Shown here piece after piece: positions 17,946-25,393 of a stretch of DNA of 54,749 nucleotides; position 1 is the stretch's first letter, and each line of letters begins with the position of its first letter. Source of the stretch: DASRDB01 sp035652815 (lineage in GTDB: Bacteria > Chloroflexota > Ktedonobacteria > Ktedonobacterales > Ktedonobacteraceae); the NCBI GenBank assembly GCA_035652815.1, contig DASRDB010000013.1, forward strand, positions 1-54,749, in the 5' to 3' direction. The notes under the pieces were generated by a model. The model worked only from the letters and a program-made list of their open reading frames with translations, made no database searches and had not been told where the DNA came from. The position numbers and the translations under genes were made by a program.

Positions 17946-18004
17946 CCAGGAAAACCTTCCGAGAATCGGAAGGAAAATCTTCGTAAATTGGAAGATTTTC
18001 CTGG
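17946..18004. repeat. Nested palindrome cluster upstream of recombinase
   Basis: Three inverted repeats are packed into 59 bases: outer arms CCAGGAAAA (17946-17954) and TTTTCCTGG (17996-18004); an 8-base stem CCTTCCGA/TCGGAAGG (17955-17973, loop GAA); and a 12-base perfect stem AGGAAAATCTTC/GAAGATTTTCCT (17971-18002, loop of 8). The element lies about 210 bases before the recombinase start, a place where resolution or attachment subsites, or an operator, might sit. Confidence 0.7.
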
Positions 18005-18030
18005 ATTGGCACATCTAGTGTAGAGCCAGA

Positions 18031-18366
18031 ATGGATGTTACGCTTTTCTTGAAAGGCGACCTGTGTCTTAAAGAGAACGTAGTGTCGCCTGTTGTGGAAA
18101 TTGAAGCGGCCTTTAGCATAAGCAGGAGCCAGAAGATGTTACCTGAAGATTACTACGAGCGAGCCTGTAAACTGTTCTGCAGGATACTTCACAGATTGGA
18201 GAAGTTAGAAAATGGCGAAAATCATAACAACGGCGAAACCGACAGAGGTGATCTTAACACCCTCATGGAAGGTAGACCTTCCGATCACATCTCTCGTGCA
18301 AATCTACCCGCGCGTCAGCACGCCAGAGCAAAAAAAGAACGTATCGGCCGAAATGCAGGTAGATAA
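18031..18366 (+). CDS. Hypothetical 111-residue protein overlapping the recombinase start
   Basis: A frame from 18031 (or an inner ATG, MLPEDYYERACKLFCRIL, at about 18136) overlaps the first 155 bases of the recombinase gene in another frame. The middle part has helical, protein-like composition (YYERACKLFCRILHRLEKLE), while the last 50 residues, which overlap the recombinase, look like shadow sequence. No Shine-Dalgarno site is clear before 18031. I do not recognise it; a short protein ending near 18250 that has lost its stop is possible. Confidence 0.25.
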   Translation: MDVTLFLKGDLCLKENVVSPVVEIEAAFSISRSQKMLPEDYYERACKLFCRILHRLEKLENGENHNNGETDRGDLNTLMEGRPSDHISRANLPARQHARAKKERIGRNAGR

Positions 18367-20548
18367 GAAATTTGCCCTTGCGTGTGGCTGGCCTGAAGAA
18401 CTTATCATTGTAGACGATCGAGACCTGGGCTTATCTGGCCAGCTCCGAATGGAAGACCGCCCTGCCTTTAATGAGATGAACTGAAAAATAGCGAACGGAC
18501 AGGTAAAGATAGTAGTAGCAGCCCAAGTAGACAGGCTATTTCGTGACCGGTGGGGCGCAGAGTATGCGAAGTTCATGGAGATCTGCTACACCTACGGGGT
18601 GAAGGTTATTACCCTCAACCATACTCGTACCGCAATAGACTTCATTTACGACTTCTCCATATCCTGGCACGTTGACCAATTTAGGCGTAAGTGTGAAGAG
18701 GCATGGAAATACATAGAGGGCCATGTCTATAGAATGCTAGGGGCTAGAGAGGAAGCTGCAAAAGCGGGAAGGTGGACGGGTCATAATATGCCAATTGGCT
18801 ATATGCCTGACTTGAGGGAGCGAGTAGACGGAAAGAGAAATCCTCATTACAAAAGGTGGGTAAGCTATCAGCCACACCTGGAGAGGCTGGATTGGGCCTA
18901 CAAACGCTACAGGCAGTTAGGAGGAGGGCTCCATGACTTGTTCAGAGAGATACACCGGCAAAAAGACTTCTTTCCTCCCTTTGAAGACTGGGTACCCGAT
19001 CTCGTACTCACGCATTGCCGGCTGCTCATGGCTCTATTCGATGACAGGGAAGAGGTAAGTATAGATGAACTGCGCGGCACAGCATTTACTGTGCAATCTC
19101 CTACCGGACTCAGAAGTATCCTGATGAACCCCTTCAATGGCGGTATGCTTGTCTATAAGGGAGTGCTGCTTAACTCAGAAGACCACGAGCTTGCTACCGA
19201 TTTAGGAACATTCTTATATACCTTTAACCGTTTGTCCCCAACGAATCTGGATGGTACGCCAAACCCATACCTGGAAGAGAAGAAGAAGGTATACGCAAAG
19301 CGGTTTGAGTCAAAGATGATTGCTGCTCTCTACGGCAAGATTGAGGCAGCCTACCCTAAATACAAAGTCTATTTGCGCGATGCGCCCACCAACGATGAGA
19401 ATAGGAGAAAGGCCAATCCGCTGCCGGAGGAAGTGAGGAAATACTACGCATTCTATGATTACGGTGAGCCGCTGAGGCACCTGAGGTACTTAGTGGCTGT
19501 CTGCGAAATCGACGGCTGCTTCCTCAAGCATTTCGTTCATGTCTTACAAGATGCCGACGAGTTTGAAGATTATCTCGAACATGAGCAACGGGAATTACAA
19601 CAGAGACAGACGGATCTGGAGCAAATTGAGCGTGATATAAACGCAACGAAAGCAGCGATGCGGCGTATTGAGGAGCAAGCGGAGAACGGGGAACTGACAA
19701 ACGCTGCCCTTGCCAGGAAAGCCAACGAGAGCTATAGCCTGTTGGAGCAAGAGCTGGCACGGCTGGAGGGGAGAAAGGTAATGATACACTCCACGACCAC
19801 GAGGGCGGAGCGCAGAGTGGGGTACAAAGAGCTAATGAAGAGGGCGGGAGACCGCTGGAGCGAGGTGGTGCAGCCGGAAGACTTACCAGAGATGATAGAT
19901 ACCTTTGTCGAGAAAGTAGTATGGGCAATCCTTTCTCCACATTTCTACACCCTGACTGTCCACTGGCGTGACCCTGAATGGGGAGTAGACGAGCTGCTGT
20001 GCTTCCGCGAACTCCATCCCACAATTCAGTGGACGAAGGAAGAGGATGCAATACTACAAGAGAGGTATCCCACTGCTACAGCGGGCGAACTGATCACACT
20101 TTTCCCAGAGAGGACACCGCTTGGCATACGGAAAAGGGCGAGAAGACTGGGAATCGCCTGCGAAGTCGTCAAGGACTGGGAGGGTTACAGAAGCGACCCC
20201 GCACGTTGGACTGCAAGATGGGAGAACCGGTGGACGAAAGAAGAAGATGCAATACTGGTCGAGAAGTACCCTACGGGTACGGCGGATGAACTGCTCCAGC
20301 TCCTGCCGGGCAGAACATCCCGGTCTATGTCCAATAGAGCAATAAGGCTCCATCTCAAGTCGGAAGTCACGAAGAACTGGAGAACCTTCAGGAGGAATTG
20401 CGAAGGTATTCTTACCCCTGCAGATCGCGAAGTCATGGAGAAGTATGGTATAACTGAGGAAGAACTGCGCATACCGGGTGTAAAATTGCTGCGATGTTCA
20501 AAAGCACCGTCGCCGATAAAAGCAGCCTGGATCTGGCTCCCATTGTGA
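18212..20548 (+). pseudogene. Large serine recombinase, broken by one in-frame TGA
   Basis: A large serine recombinase of about 778 codons. The first part has QIYPRVSTPEQ with the catalytic serine at about S36 and DDRDLGLSGQ; after the stop the same frame continues with VVAAQVDRLFRDRWG, the recombinase domain (AARE-KAGRWTGHNMPIGYMP region) and a coiled segment near residues 460-540. Codon 91 (18482-18484) is TGA and no frameshift is needed to restore the reading. The C-terminus carries two Myb/SANT-like repeats (WTKEEDAILQERYPTATAGE near 607 and WTKEEDAILVEKYPTGTADE near 675). The last 18 or so residues are encoded by target-gene DNA past the integration junction. ATG 18212 follows GGAGAAG. 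It is probably inactive unless the stop is read through. Confidence 0.85.
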
Positions 20549-20730
20549 TCGATGAAATTCGCGTGCAGGGTTCGCGCTGCGGCCCCTTTGAACCCGCTCT
20601 GCGCGCATTGAGCCAGAAACGTATAGATATCTCTCCATTGATTAGCACTCGCTATACGCTTGACGAGGGAATAGAGGCTTTCAGGTATGCTCAGCAAAAA
20701 GGCGTGTTGAAAGTGCTGGTGCGAATGTAG
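20491..20730 (+). pseudogene. 3' fragment of a zinc-type alcohol dehydrogenase (MDR) gene
   Basis: The frame reads FKSTVADKSSLDLAPIVIDE, then IRVQGSRCGPFEPALRAL and ISTRYTLDEGIEAFRYAQQK to GVLKVLVRM and a TAG. This is the C-terminal quarter of a medium-chain dehydrogenase: the KST strand, the GSRCGPF segment and the A-x-x-G-x-LKVLV end are typical. Upstream of about 20490 the frame passes into recombinase sequence and loses all resemblance. The rest of the gene, with the zinc and NAD(P) sites, is absent from the window. It is read as the target of element integration, and no start codon or ribosome site of its own is credible. Confidence 0.8.
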
Positions 20731-20750
20731 AAGCGCGTCGTACTAAAAAC

Positions 20751-20779
20751 TTGCGTTCGTTTTCCTCAAGGTGTATACT
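20751..20779 (+). promoter_or_regulatory. Promoter of rplI
   Basis: TTGCGT (20751-20756) and TATACT (20774-20779) with a 17-base spacer, about 70 bases before rplI. Confidence 0.6.
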
Positions 20780-20847
20780 AATCGCCGAATTAGCAAGAAT
20801 GGTGGAAGACGAGTTTATCCGCTTCCCCCCACGAGGAGCGTTCTGGA

Positions 20848-21363
20848 ATGAAAGTCATACTCTTACAAGATGTGGATAATTTAGGGAAAGTTGGCGATGT
20901 GAAAGAGGTCGCCAATGGTTATGCCCGCAACTATCTATTACCGAAACGATTGGCCGCCGCAGCCACTCCTGCTCTGCTGGCGAATCAGAAGCAGCGCATT
21001 GCCGCCGAGCAGCGCCGCCGCGAGAAGGAAGCCGAGGAGAATCGCCAGTTGGCCGAGCGCCTGGGCGCGGTTACTCTGACCTTTAAAGCGCGTGTTGGCA
21101 GGCAGGGACGGCTCTACGGCTCGATCACCAGCCAGGACATCGCGGCAGGACTGCGTGAGATGGAAGATATCACTATTGATCGCCGCCTGATCGAACTTCC
21201 CAACCCGATTCGCGAGCTTGGCACGTTCTCTGTACCCATCAGGATCGCCTCACAGCTCCAACCAAAAATCACGGTGCGCGTGATCGATGAAGCTGCGCCC
21301 GAGGAAAGCGGTGAAGCCGCAGAGAGCAGCCTGCCCGTAGAGGAAACGGCGACAGCAGAATAA
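20848..21363 (+). CDS. rplI: 50S ribosomal protein L9
   Basis: A 171-residue L9. The N-terminal domain is unmistakable: MKVILLQDVDNLGKVGDVKE and VANGYARNYLLPKRLA, which bind 23S rRNA; then the long connecting helix (QKQRIAAEQRRREKEAEENR) and the C-terminal domain with LYGSITSQDIAAGL and ELGTFSVPIRI. About 20 extra acidic residues (EESGEAAESSLPVEETATAE) extend the usual 148-150 length. A CGAGGAGCG site precedes the ATG. It stands alone here, without the rpsF-ssb-rpsR neighbours found in many bacteria, between the element junction and a Ca2+/H+ antiporter. A terminator follows at 21376-21410. Confidence 0.97.
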   Translation: MKVILLQDVDNLGKVGDVKEVANGYARNYLLPKRLAAAATPALLANQKQRIAAEQRRREKEAEENRQLAERLGAVTLTFKARVGRQGRLYGSITSQDIAAGLREMEDITIDRRLIELPNPIRELGTFSVPIRIASQLQPKITVRVIDEAAPEESGEAAESSLPVEETATAE

Positions 21364-21375
21364 GCTAGCTAGATA

Positions 21376-21410
21376 AGGCCCGCGTCCCGGCAACGGGCCT
21401 GTCCTTTTTG
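21376..21410 (+). terminator. Rho-independent terminator after rplI
   Basis: Stem AGGCCCG (21376-21382) with CGGGCCT (21394-21400), then TCCTTTTT. It separates rplI from the antiporter gene. Confidence 0.8.
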
Positions 21411-21423
21411 ATAGGGGATGCTA

Positions 21424-22569
21424 ATGCCGCGCTGGCTTTACTATCTACTCGTAATGGCCGTTGTTGCGCCCCTCATCGAATTGATCTGGGGTTCCCAGCA
21501 AGAAACGGCTATTTTTGTTTGTGCCTGTCTTGCCCTGATTCCGCTTGCCGGACTGATTGGCCGCGCAACCGAAGACCTGGAATACTATGTAGGCCCGATT
21601 GCCGGTGGCTTGCTCAACGCCACCTTTGGCAACGCGCCCGAGATTATTATTGGCATTTTTGCGCTGCAAAACGGCCTGATCTCCGTCGTGAAGGCTTCGA
21701 TTACGGGTTCGATTACCAGCAATGCCCTGCTGGTGCTTGGGAGTTCGCTCGCGGTTGGTGGCTGGCGTTGGGGCAAGCAATACTTTAATGCGCGTGATGC
21801 CGGTCAGTATTCAGCGATGATGGTGCTGGCCGTCGCCGGGCTGCTTATTCCCACCGCAGGCTCGTCAATTATTCATGACGCCGGACGCATGCAGTCGGTC
21901 AGCGTGGCGATTTCCGTTGTCCTGTTAGTGGTTTATGCCCTGTATCTCGCCTTGCACGTTTTTCATGTTCGTTCCGAGCGACGTAGTGGAAAACGTAAGG
22001 ACAGGACGACAAAGCTTCCCCAGGAGCCGCCCGAGCAAGATGAAGGAGAAGTGTCTCCGGTAACGGGCGGACTTGACCCGCGCAAAACTGAAACAGTCGA
22101 GCAGCCGCCCAATCCCTGGATAGCGGGTCTGCTGCTGCTTGTCGCCACGATAGGCACCGCGTGGAACAGCGAATTACTGGTAGGCGCAATCGAGCCAGTG
22201 ACCCGCCAGATCGGCTGGTCGCCCGTTTTCATCGGCCTGGTGATTATTCCTATTGTTGGCAACGCCGCCGAGCATTCCAGCGCAATCTACATTGCTCTAC
22301 GCGACCGCGTCGATTTAAGCATGGCTATCGCGGCAGGTTCGTCGATTCAGGTCGCGACTTTTGTTGCCCCCGTACTTGTGCTGGTCAGCCTGTTTTTCAC
22401 CAGCCACCTTGATCTTGTTTTCCTACCCCTGGAGCTGATCGTTCTCAGCCTTGCTACCATCCTTTTCGCCTTCGTCAGCCTCGATGGCGAAACCACATGG
22501 CTCGCCGGAGTGCAGCTCGTGGCGATCTACGTGATGGCCTGTATCGTTTTCTTCTTCGTGCCCGGTTAA
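21424..22569 (+). CDS. Ca2+/H+ antiporter (CaCA/CAX family)
   Basis: A 381-residue membrane antiporter with about eleven membrane segments. The two signature repeats are present: FGNAPEIIIGIFALQNGLIS in the first half and GNAAEHSSAIYIALRDRVDL in the second, each carrying the acidic residue that binds the ion. Between the halves is a charged loop (about 185-230) rich in Lys, Arg, Glu and Gln. The family exports calcium from the cytoplasm in exchange for protons. The second ATG (21424) is preferred because AGGGG lies six bases before it and would abut the first ATG (21418). The stop is followed by a small gene at 22595. Confidence 0.9.
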   Translation: MPRWLYYLLVMAVVAPLIELIWGSQQETAIFVCACLALIPLAGLIGRATEDLEYYVGPIAGGLLNATFGNAPEIIIGIFALQNGLISVVKASITGSITSNALLVLGSSLAVGGWRWGKQYFNARDAGQYSAMMVLAVAGLLIPTAGSSIIHDAGRMQSVSVAISVVLLVVYALYLALHVFHVRSERRSGKRKDRTTKLPQEPPEQDEGEVSPVTGGLDPRKTETVEQPPNPWIAGLLLLVATIGTAWNSELLVGAIEPVTRQIGWSPVFIGLVIIPIVGNAAEHSSAIYIALRDRVDLSMAIAAGSSIQVATFVAPVLVLVSLFFTSHLDLVFLPLELIVLSLATILFAFVSLDGETTWLAGVQLVAIYVMACIVFFFVPG

Positions 22570-22594
22570 AAAATAAAAAAGGAAGTAATATTAC

Positions 22595-22762
22595 ATGACA
22601 GCAATGGAAAATGCGAAAGGTGTTCTCCAAAAGATCAACAGCATCAGCTTTATCCAGGTAACAGATGACAACGGAAAAACGAAGCTATTCATACCCGCGT
22701 GGAGCGTTGCCCTGGCTATTGTTCTTTTCATCCTCGTTCGCAGAAAGCGAACTCGTCTGTAG
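22595..22762 (+). CDS. Small single-pass membrane protein
   Basis: A 55-residue protein started by ATG behind AAAAGGAAG. The first 30 residues are soluble (VLQKINSISFIQVTDDNGKT), then one membrane segment (LFIPAWSVALAIVLFILV) and a basic RRKRTRL tail, so the C-terminus should stay inside. It somewhat resembles the DUF4342 layout, but I do not assign it. Its TAG stop lies inside the first REP-like repeat (TGTAGGGGCGGGA), 25 bases after the antiporter gene it probably shares a transcript with. Confidence 0.6.
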   Translation: MTAMENAKGVLQKINSISFIQVTDDNGKTKLFIPAWSVALAIVLFILVRRKRTRL

Positions 22763-22825
22763 GGGCGGGAGTGGGGATGCGGCGGGGGGAGGGCGCTTGC
22801 GCCGCCCTGGGGTGGGGCGGTGGGG
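22758..22825 (+). repeat. REP-like repeat, copy A
   Basis: Begins TGTAGGGGCGGGA and contains the palindromic core GGGCGCTTGCGCCGCCC. It is upstream of the RAYT gene and in the same orientation as copy B. Confidence 0.85.
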
Positions 22826-22876
22826 ACAACTCTAGCAATAATCCATATTTCAAAACAAACAAGGGGGGAACCATTA

Positions 22877-23356
22877 ATGAAATACAACCCAAAAATACAT
22901 CATCGCCGTTCTATTCGCCTCAAAGGTTATGACTACAGCCAACCAGGTGCTTATTTTGTCACCACCTGCCTGGATGGATACGACCCATATTTTGAAATTC
23001 AGGAAATACGCGGCATCATGGAGGATAGCTGGAAATCACTACCCGAGCGTTTCCCAACCATATCATTAGATGAATTTGTGATTATGCCCGATCATATCCA
23101 TTTTATCGTCTGGTTAAGTCCCACAAAAAATGATCGTCCCCCCTTAGACCGCATCGTCGGTGCCTATAAATCTTTGACTGCCAGGGCCGCTTTGAAACAC
23201 CTGAGACAATCAGGAATACCCTGTGGAAAGGTATTCTGGCAGCGAGACTATTACGAGCATGTGGTTCGCAATGAAGCCGAATTGCGAGAAATAAGAACTT
23301 ATATCCTCAACAACCCTATCAAAGCCGAATTAATAAGAACCTACTACCAGGAGTAA
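22877..23356 (+). CDS. REP-associated tyrosine transposase (RAYT)
   Basis: A 159-residue Y1-type single-strand transposase of the RAYT/IS200-like group. It has the entry segment YSQPGAYFVTTCLDGYDPYF, the HUH motif as MPDHIHFIV (His73 and His75), and RDYYEHVVRNEAELREIRTY with the nucleophilic tyrosine (Y125 or Y126), then YILNNPIKAEL, the usual family end. RAYTs act on REP palindromes rather than on their own mobile ends. Here direct REP-like copies flank the gene (22758 and 23358) and an inverted copy lies at 23512, which is the expected arrangement. The ATG at 22877 follows AGGGGGGAACC; a longer reading from 22820 would start inside the repeat side. Confidence 0.93.
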   Translation: MKYNPKIHHRRSIRLKGYDYSQPGAYFVTTCLDGYDPYFEIQEIRGIMEDSWKSLPERFPTISLDEFVIMPDHIHFIVWLSPTKNDRPPLDRIVGAYKSLTARAALKHLRQSGIPCGKVFWQRDYYEHVVRNEAELREIRTYILNNPIKAELIRTYYQE

Positions 23357-23357
23357 A

Positions 23358-23422
23358 TGTAGGGGCGGGAGAGGGGCTGTGGTGGGGGGAGGGCGCTTGC
23401 GCCGCCCTGGGGCCGGGTGGGG
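23358..23422 (+). repeat. REP-like repeat, copy B
   Basis: Direct copy of the 22758 element exactly 600 bases downstream, beginning three bases after the RAYT stop (TGTAGGGGCGGGA) and carrying the same core at 23391-23407. Confidence 0.85.
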
Positions 23423-23511
23423 CAAAGCCAGGGTCGATGTCATCCCAATGAATAAATTTAAAAAAGGCGGGTGTGGAGTCAGGGAGAGTTTTCGTCGTTG
23501 AGGCGCGTTTT

Positions 23512-23577
23512 CCCCTACCCGACCCCGGGGCGGCGCAAGCGCCCTCCCCCCGCCTCATCCCCTCTCCCGCCCCTACA
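23512..23577 (-). repeat. REP-like repeat, inverted copy C
   Basis: Reverse-complement copy ending CCGCCCCTACA at 23577, with core GGGCGGCGCAAGCGCCC at 23528-23544. It faces copy B, so B and C form an inverted pair (BIME-like) about 90 bases apart. It ends 17 bases from the nnr stop codon. Confidence 0.85.
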
Positions 23578-23593
23578 GGATGACCCGCTGCGC

Positions 23594-25138
23594 TTAAGCG
23601 CGACGGCAGCGTTCCATTGCCAGGGGAAGTTTTGGTAGCAGGTCAGGGGCGAGCAGGCCTGCGGGGCCGATCTCGGCGCTGACCAGTTCACCGGCCAGGG
23701 CGTGCAGGTAGACGCCTGCGCTTGCCGCGTCGTAGGGCGCGACTTTTTGGGCCAGCAGGCCGGTAATCACGCCCGCCAGCACATCGCCTGTTCCGGCTGT
23801 TGCCAGGACGGGGTTGGCGAGCCAGTTGATGCGCGTCCGCCCGTCTGGGTGCGCGATAATGGTGCAGGCTCCTTTCAGCACCAGTGTTACCTGCCATTCT
23901 TGCGCTTTCTGCCGCGCCAATGGCAGCCGGTCAATGTTGCCACCGGATACTTTCGCGCCACCGATTAAGCGGCCCATTTCGCCAGGATGGGGTGTAATCA
24001 CCGTTCCTGTCGGCAGGAGCGTCCACCAGTGTTCCAGCGCCGAGAGGTTGTTTAAGCCGTCGGCATCGACCACGAGGTGCGGGCGTTGATCTTCCGGCTG
24101 GGAGCGCAGGTATTCCAGGACTTGCAGGATGACCTCGCGGGTTTGTGGCGATTGACCGAGGCCCGGTCCGATCAAAAGCGAGCGGTAGCCTTCAAGATGG
24201 CTGATGAGCGCTTTCGATTGATCGAAGCTCGCGGCTTCCTGTTCCGGCAAAAGGGCAAAGGTTGTCTCGTGCATGGCGCTGGCGTAGATGGGCAGCATAC
24301 GTTCTGTTACCGCCAGCGTCACCAGTCCCGCGCCGATTCGTCCCGCCGCGCTGCCTGCCAGAAAGGCCGAGCCTGGATAGGGCGGGGAGCCGCAGAACAG
24401 CATCACCTTCCCATATGTGCCCTTGTTACTTTCCAGCGGTCGGGCGGGCAAAAGGCCTTTTACCAGTTTGTTGGTCAGCATTTCTGTCCGCAGGCCGCTT
24501 TCCAGGTCTCGCGGCAGCCCGATATCCCCTACATGCAGTTCTCCAACATAATTGCGGCCCGGGAAAAAGAAAAAGCCCTGCTTTGGACAGGCCAGAGTGA
24601 TGGTCATATCGGCGGCGATGGTTCCCGGATCGACCTCGCCGGTATCCGCATTGAGGCCGGTGGGCAGGTCAACCGCGATGATGCGCAGCGAATCCCGGCG
24701 CTCGCGCTCCTGTTTCACACGCGCAAGCAGATTGCGCATGCTATCGGGCAGCGGGCGCGAGCGACCGGTACCCAGCAAGGCATCGAGAACATACCCCGCG
24801 CGCTGGATGATTTCCTCCAGCCTGCTCACGGTGTTCGCTTCGGCTACATCCTCTCCATGCACTGTCAGGCGCTGTTCTTTCCAGGAATACAGGCTTACCT
24901 GTCCGCCCCATTTTTCCAGGTAGCGACCCATGACCTTCCCATCGCCGCCATTATTGCCGGGGCCGACCAGGATCAGAAACTCTGCTTCGCTTGCCGAACG
25001 CTGCGGGCGCACGTGCTGCATTAAAATCTCGGCGGCGCTCCTCCCCGCGTTCTCCATCAATATAGAGGAATTCAACCCATATTCTTTATCTGCTCGCGCT
25101 TCCAATTCGCGCATTTCATCGACGGTGACAATATGCAT
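23594..25138 (-). CDS. nnr: Bifunctional NAD(P)HX epimerase/dehydratase
   Basis: A 514-residue repair enzyme for hydrated NAD(P)H. The N-terminal epimerase half (about 1-215, YjeF_N) has MHIVTVDEMRELEARADKEY, NAGRSAAEIL and VGPGNNGGDGKVMGRYL. The C-terminal ADP/ATP-dependent dehydratase half (about 235-510) shows KGTYGKVMLFCGSPPYPGSA, the VVDADGLNNLS motif, PHPGEMGRL and NPVLATAGTGDVLAGVI, the family glycine-rich motif. Together they recycle both epimers of the damaged cofactor. The ATG follows AGGAGAGAAGAGC. It faces the RAYT region tail to tail, with a REP-like copy between them. Confidence 0.95.
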   Translation of the reverse strand: MHIVTVDEMRELEARADKEYGLNSSILMENAGRSAAEILMQHVRPQRSASEAEFLILVGPGNNGGDGKVMGRYLEKWGGQVSLYSWKEQRLTVHGEDVAEANTVSRLEEIIQRAGYVLDALLGTGRSRPLPDSMRNLLARVKQERERRDSLRIIAVDLPTGLNADTGEVDPGTIAADMTITLACPKQGFFFFPGRNYVGELHVGDIGLPRDLESGLRTEMLTNKLVKGLLPARPLESNKGTYGKVMLFCGSPPYPGSAFLAGSAAGRIGAGLVTLAVTERMLPIYASAMHETTFALLPEQEAASFDQSKALISHLEGYRSLLIGPGLGQSPQTREVILQVLEYLRSQPEDQRPHLVVDADGLNNLSALEHWWTLLPTGTVITPHPGEMGRLIGGAKVSGGNIDRLPLARQKAQEWQVTLVLKGACTIIAHPDGRTRINWLANPVLATAGTGDVLAGVITGLLAQKVAPYDAASAGVYLHALAGELVSAEIGPAGLLAPDLLPKLPLAMERCRRA

Positions 25139-25291
25139 GCTCTTCTCTCCTGCTTATTTGTTATGAGAAGTGTTCTTGTTTCCATTGTAATATGTAGCAA
25201 AGGCCTGTGAAAAGAGCATGTAACCCTCTTGCGGAAATATAGAGGGAAAAACAGATTTTTCTGCAATTTTCATGACTTTTGGTTGACTTCT

Positions 25292-25311
25292 AGATACCTC
25301 GCGAGGTATCT
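25292..25311. promoter_or_regulatory. 20-base perfect palindrome, candidate operator
   Basis: AGATACCTCG is followed at once by its reverse complement CGAGGTATCT. It sits 83 bases before the HTH-GAF-like gene and just after a TTGACT string (25283-25288), as expected of a dimer-bound operator near a promoter. Confidence 0.6.
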
Positions 25312-25393
25312 TTTATAGACGGGAATATTGCAGAAAGAATCGGTGCCAGAAGAAAACGAAGTATACTAGAGATATCATTCGGGATGTAGAACT

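Larger units (their letters stand above)
17656..18018 (+). pseudogene. Possible small gene interrupted by TGA
   Basis: An ATG at 17656 opens a frame of 38 codons ending at TGA 17770-17772. The frame continues open for about 80 more codons to a TAG near 18018, with protein-like composition (LPIQQRQHRRKIFHNWKKN). I do not recognise the product. The continuous frame across one stop suggests a recently broken gene, but the part from 17946 is also palindromic DNA, so the coding signal may be chance. Confidence 0.3.
17521..18211. other. Recombinase upstream region with decayed frames
   Basis: A 690-base stretch with no intact gene. From 17656 a frame reads MLRQPEGG and on to a TGA at 17770-17772; the same frame then stays open to about 18018 (HNWKKNLALAYHYWARL is a coding-like stretch), so this may be a gene broken by one stop. 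Palindromes at 17808-17842 and 17946-18004 lie in the same stretch and are listed separately. Confidence 0.45.
12954..20493. mobile_element. Right part of an integrative element
   Basis: An excisionase-like gene, an FtsK/TraB-like translocase with two membrane partners, repeat tracts and a large serine recombinase lie together, and the recombinase gene ends at a junction with the 3' fragment of an alcohol dehydrogenase gene. The right end is placed near 20485-20500. The left end was not found: no 5' alcohol dehydrogenase fragment is visible between base 1 and this point, so 12954 is only the first gene that clearly belongs. Confidence 0.6.

Noticed and set aside
18482..18484. TGA as a recoded sense codon in this genome
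   Set aside because: TGA ends many ordinary genes here (for example the CARF and MarR genes), so genome-wide recoding is not supported.
24077..25024. Long plus-strand frame antisense to nnr
   Set aside because: The opposite strand codes for a clear NAD(P)HX repair enzyme; the shadow has no family features.
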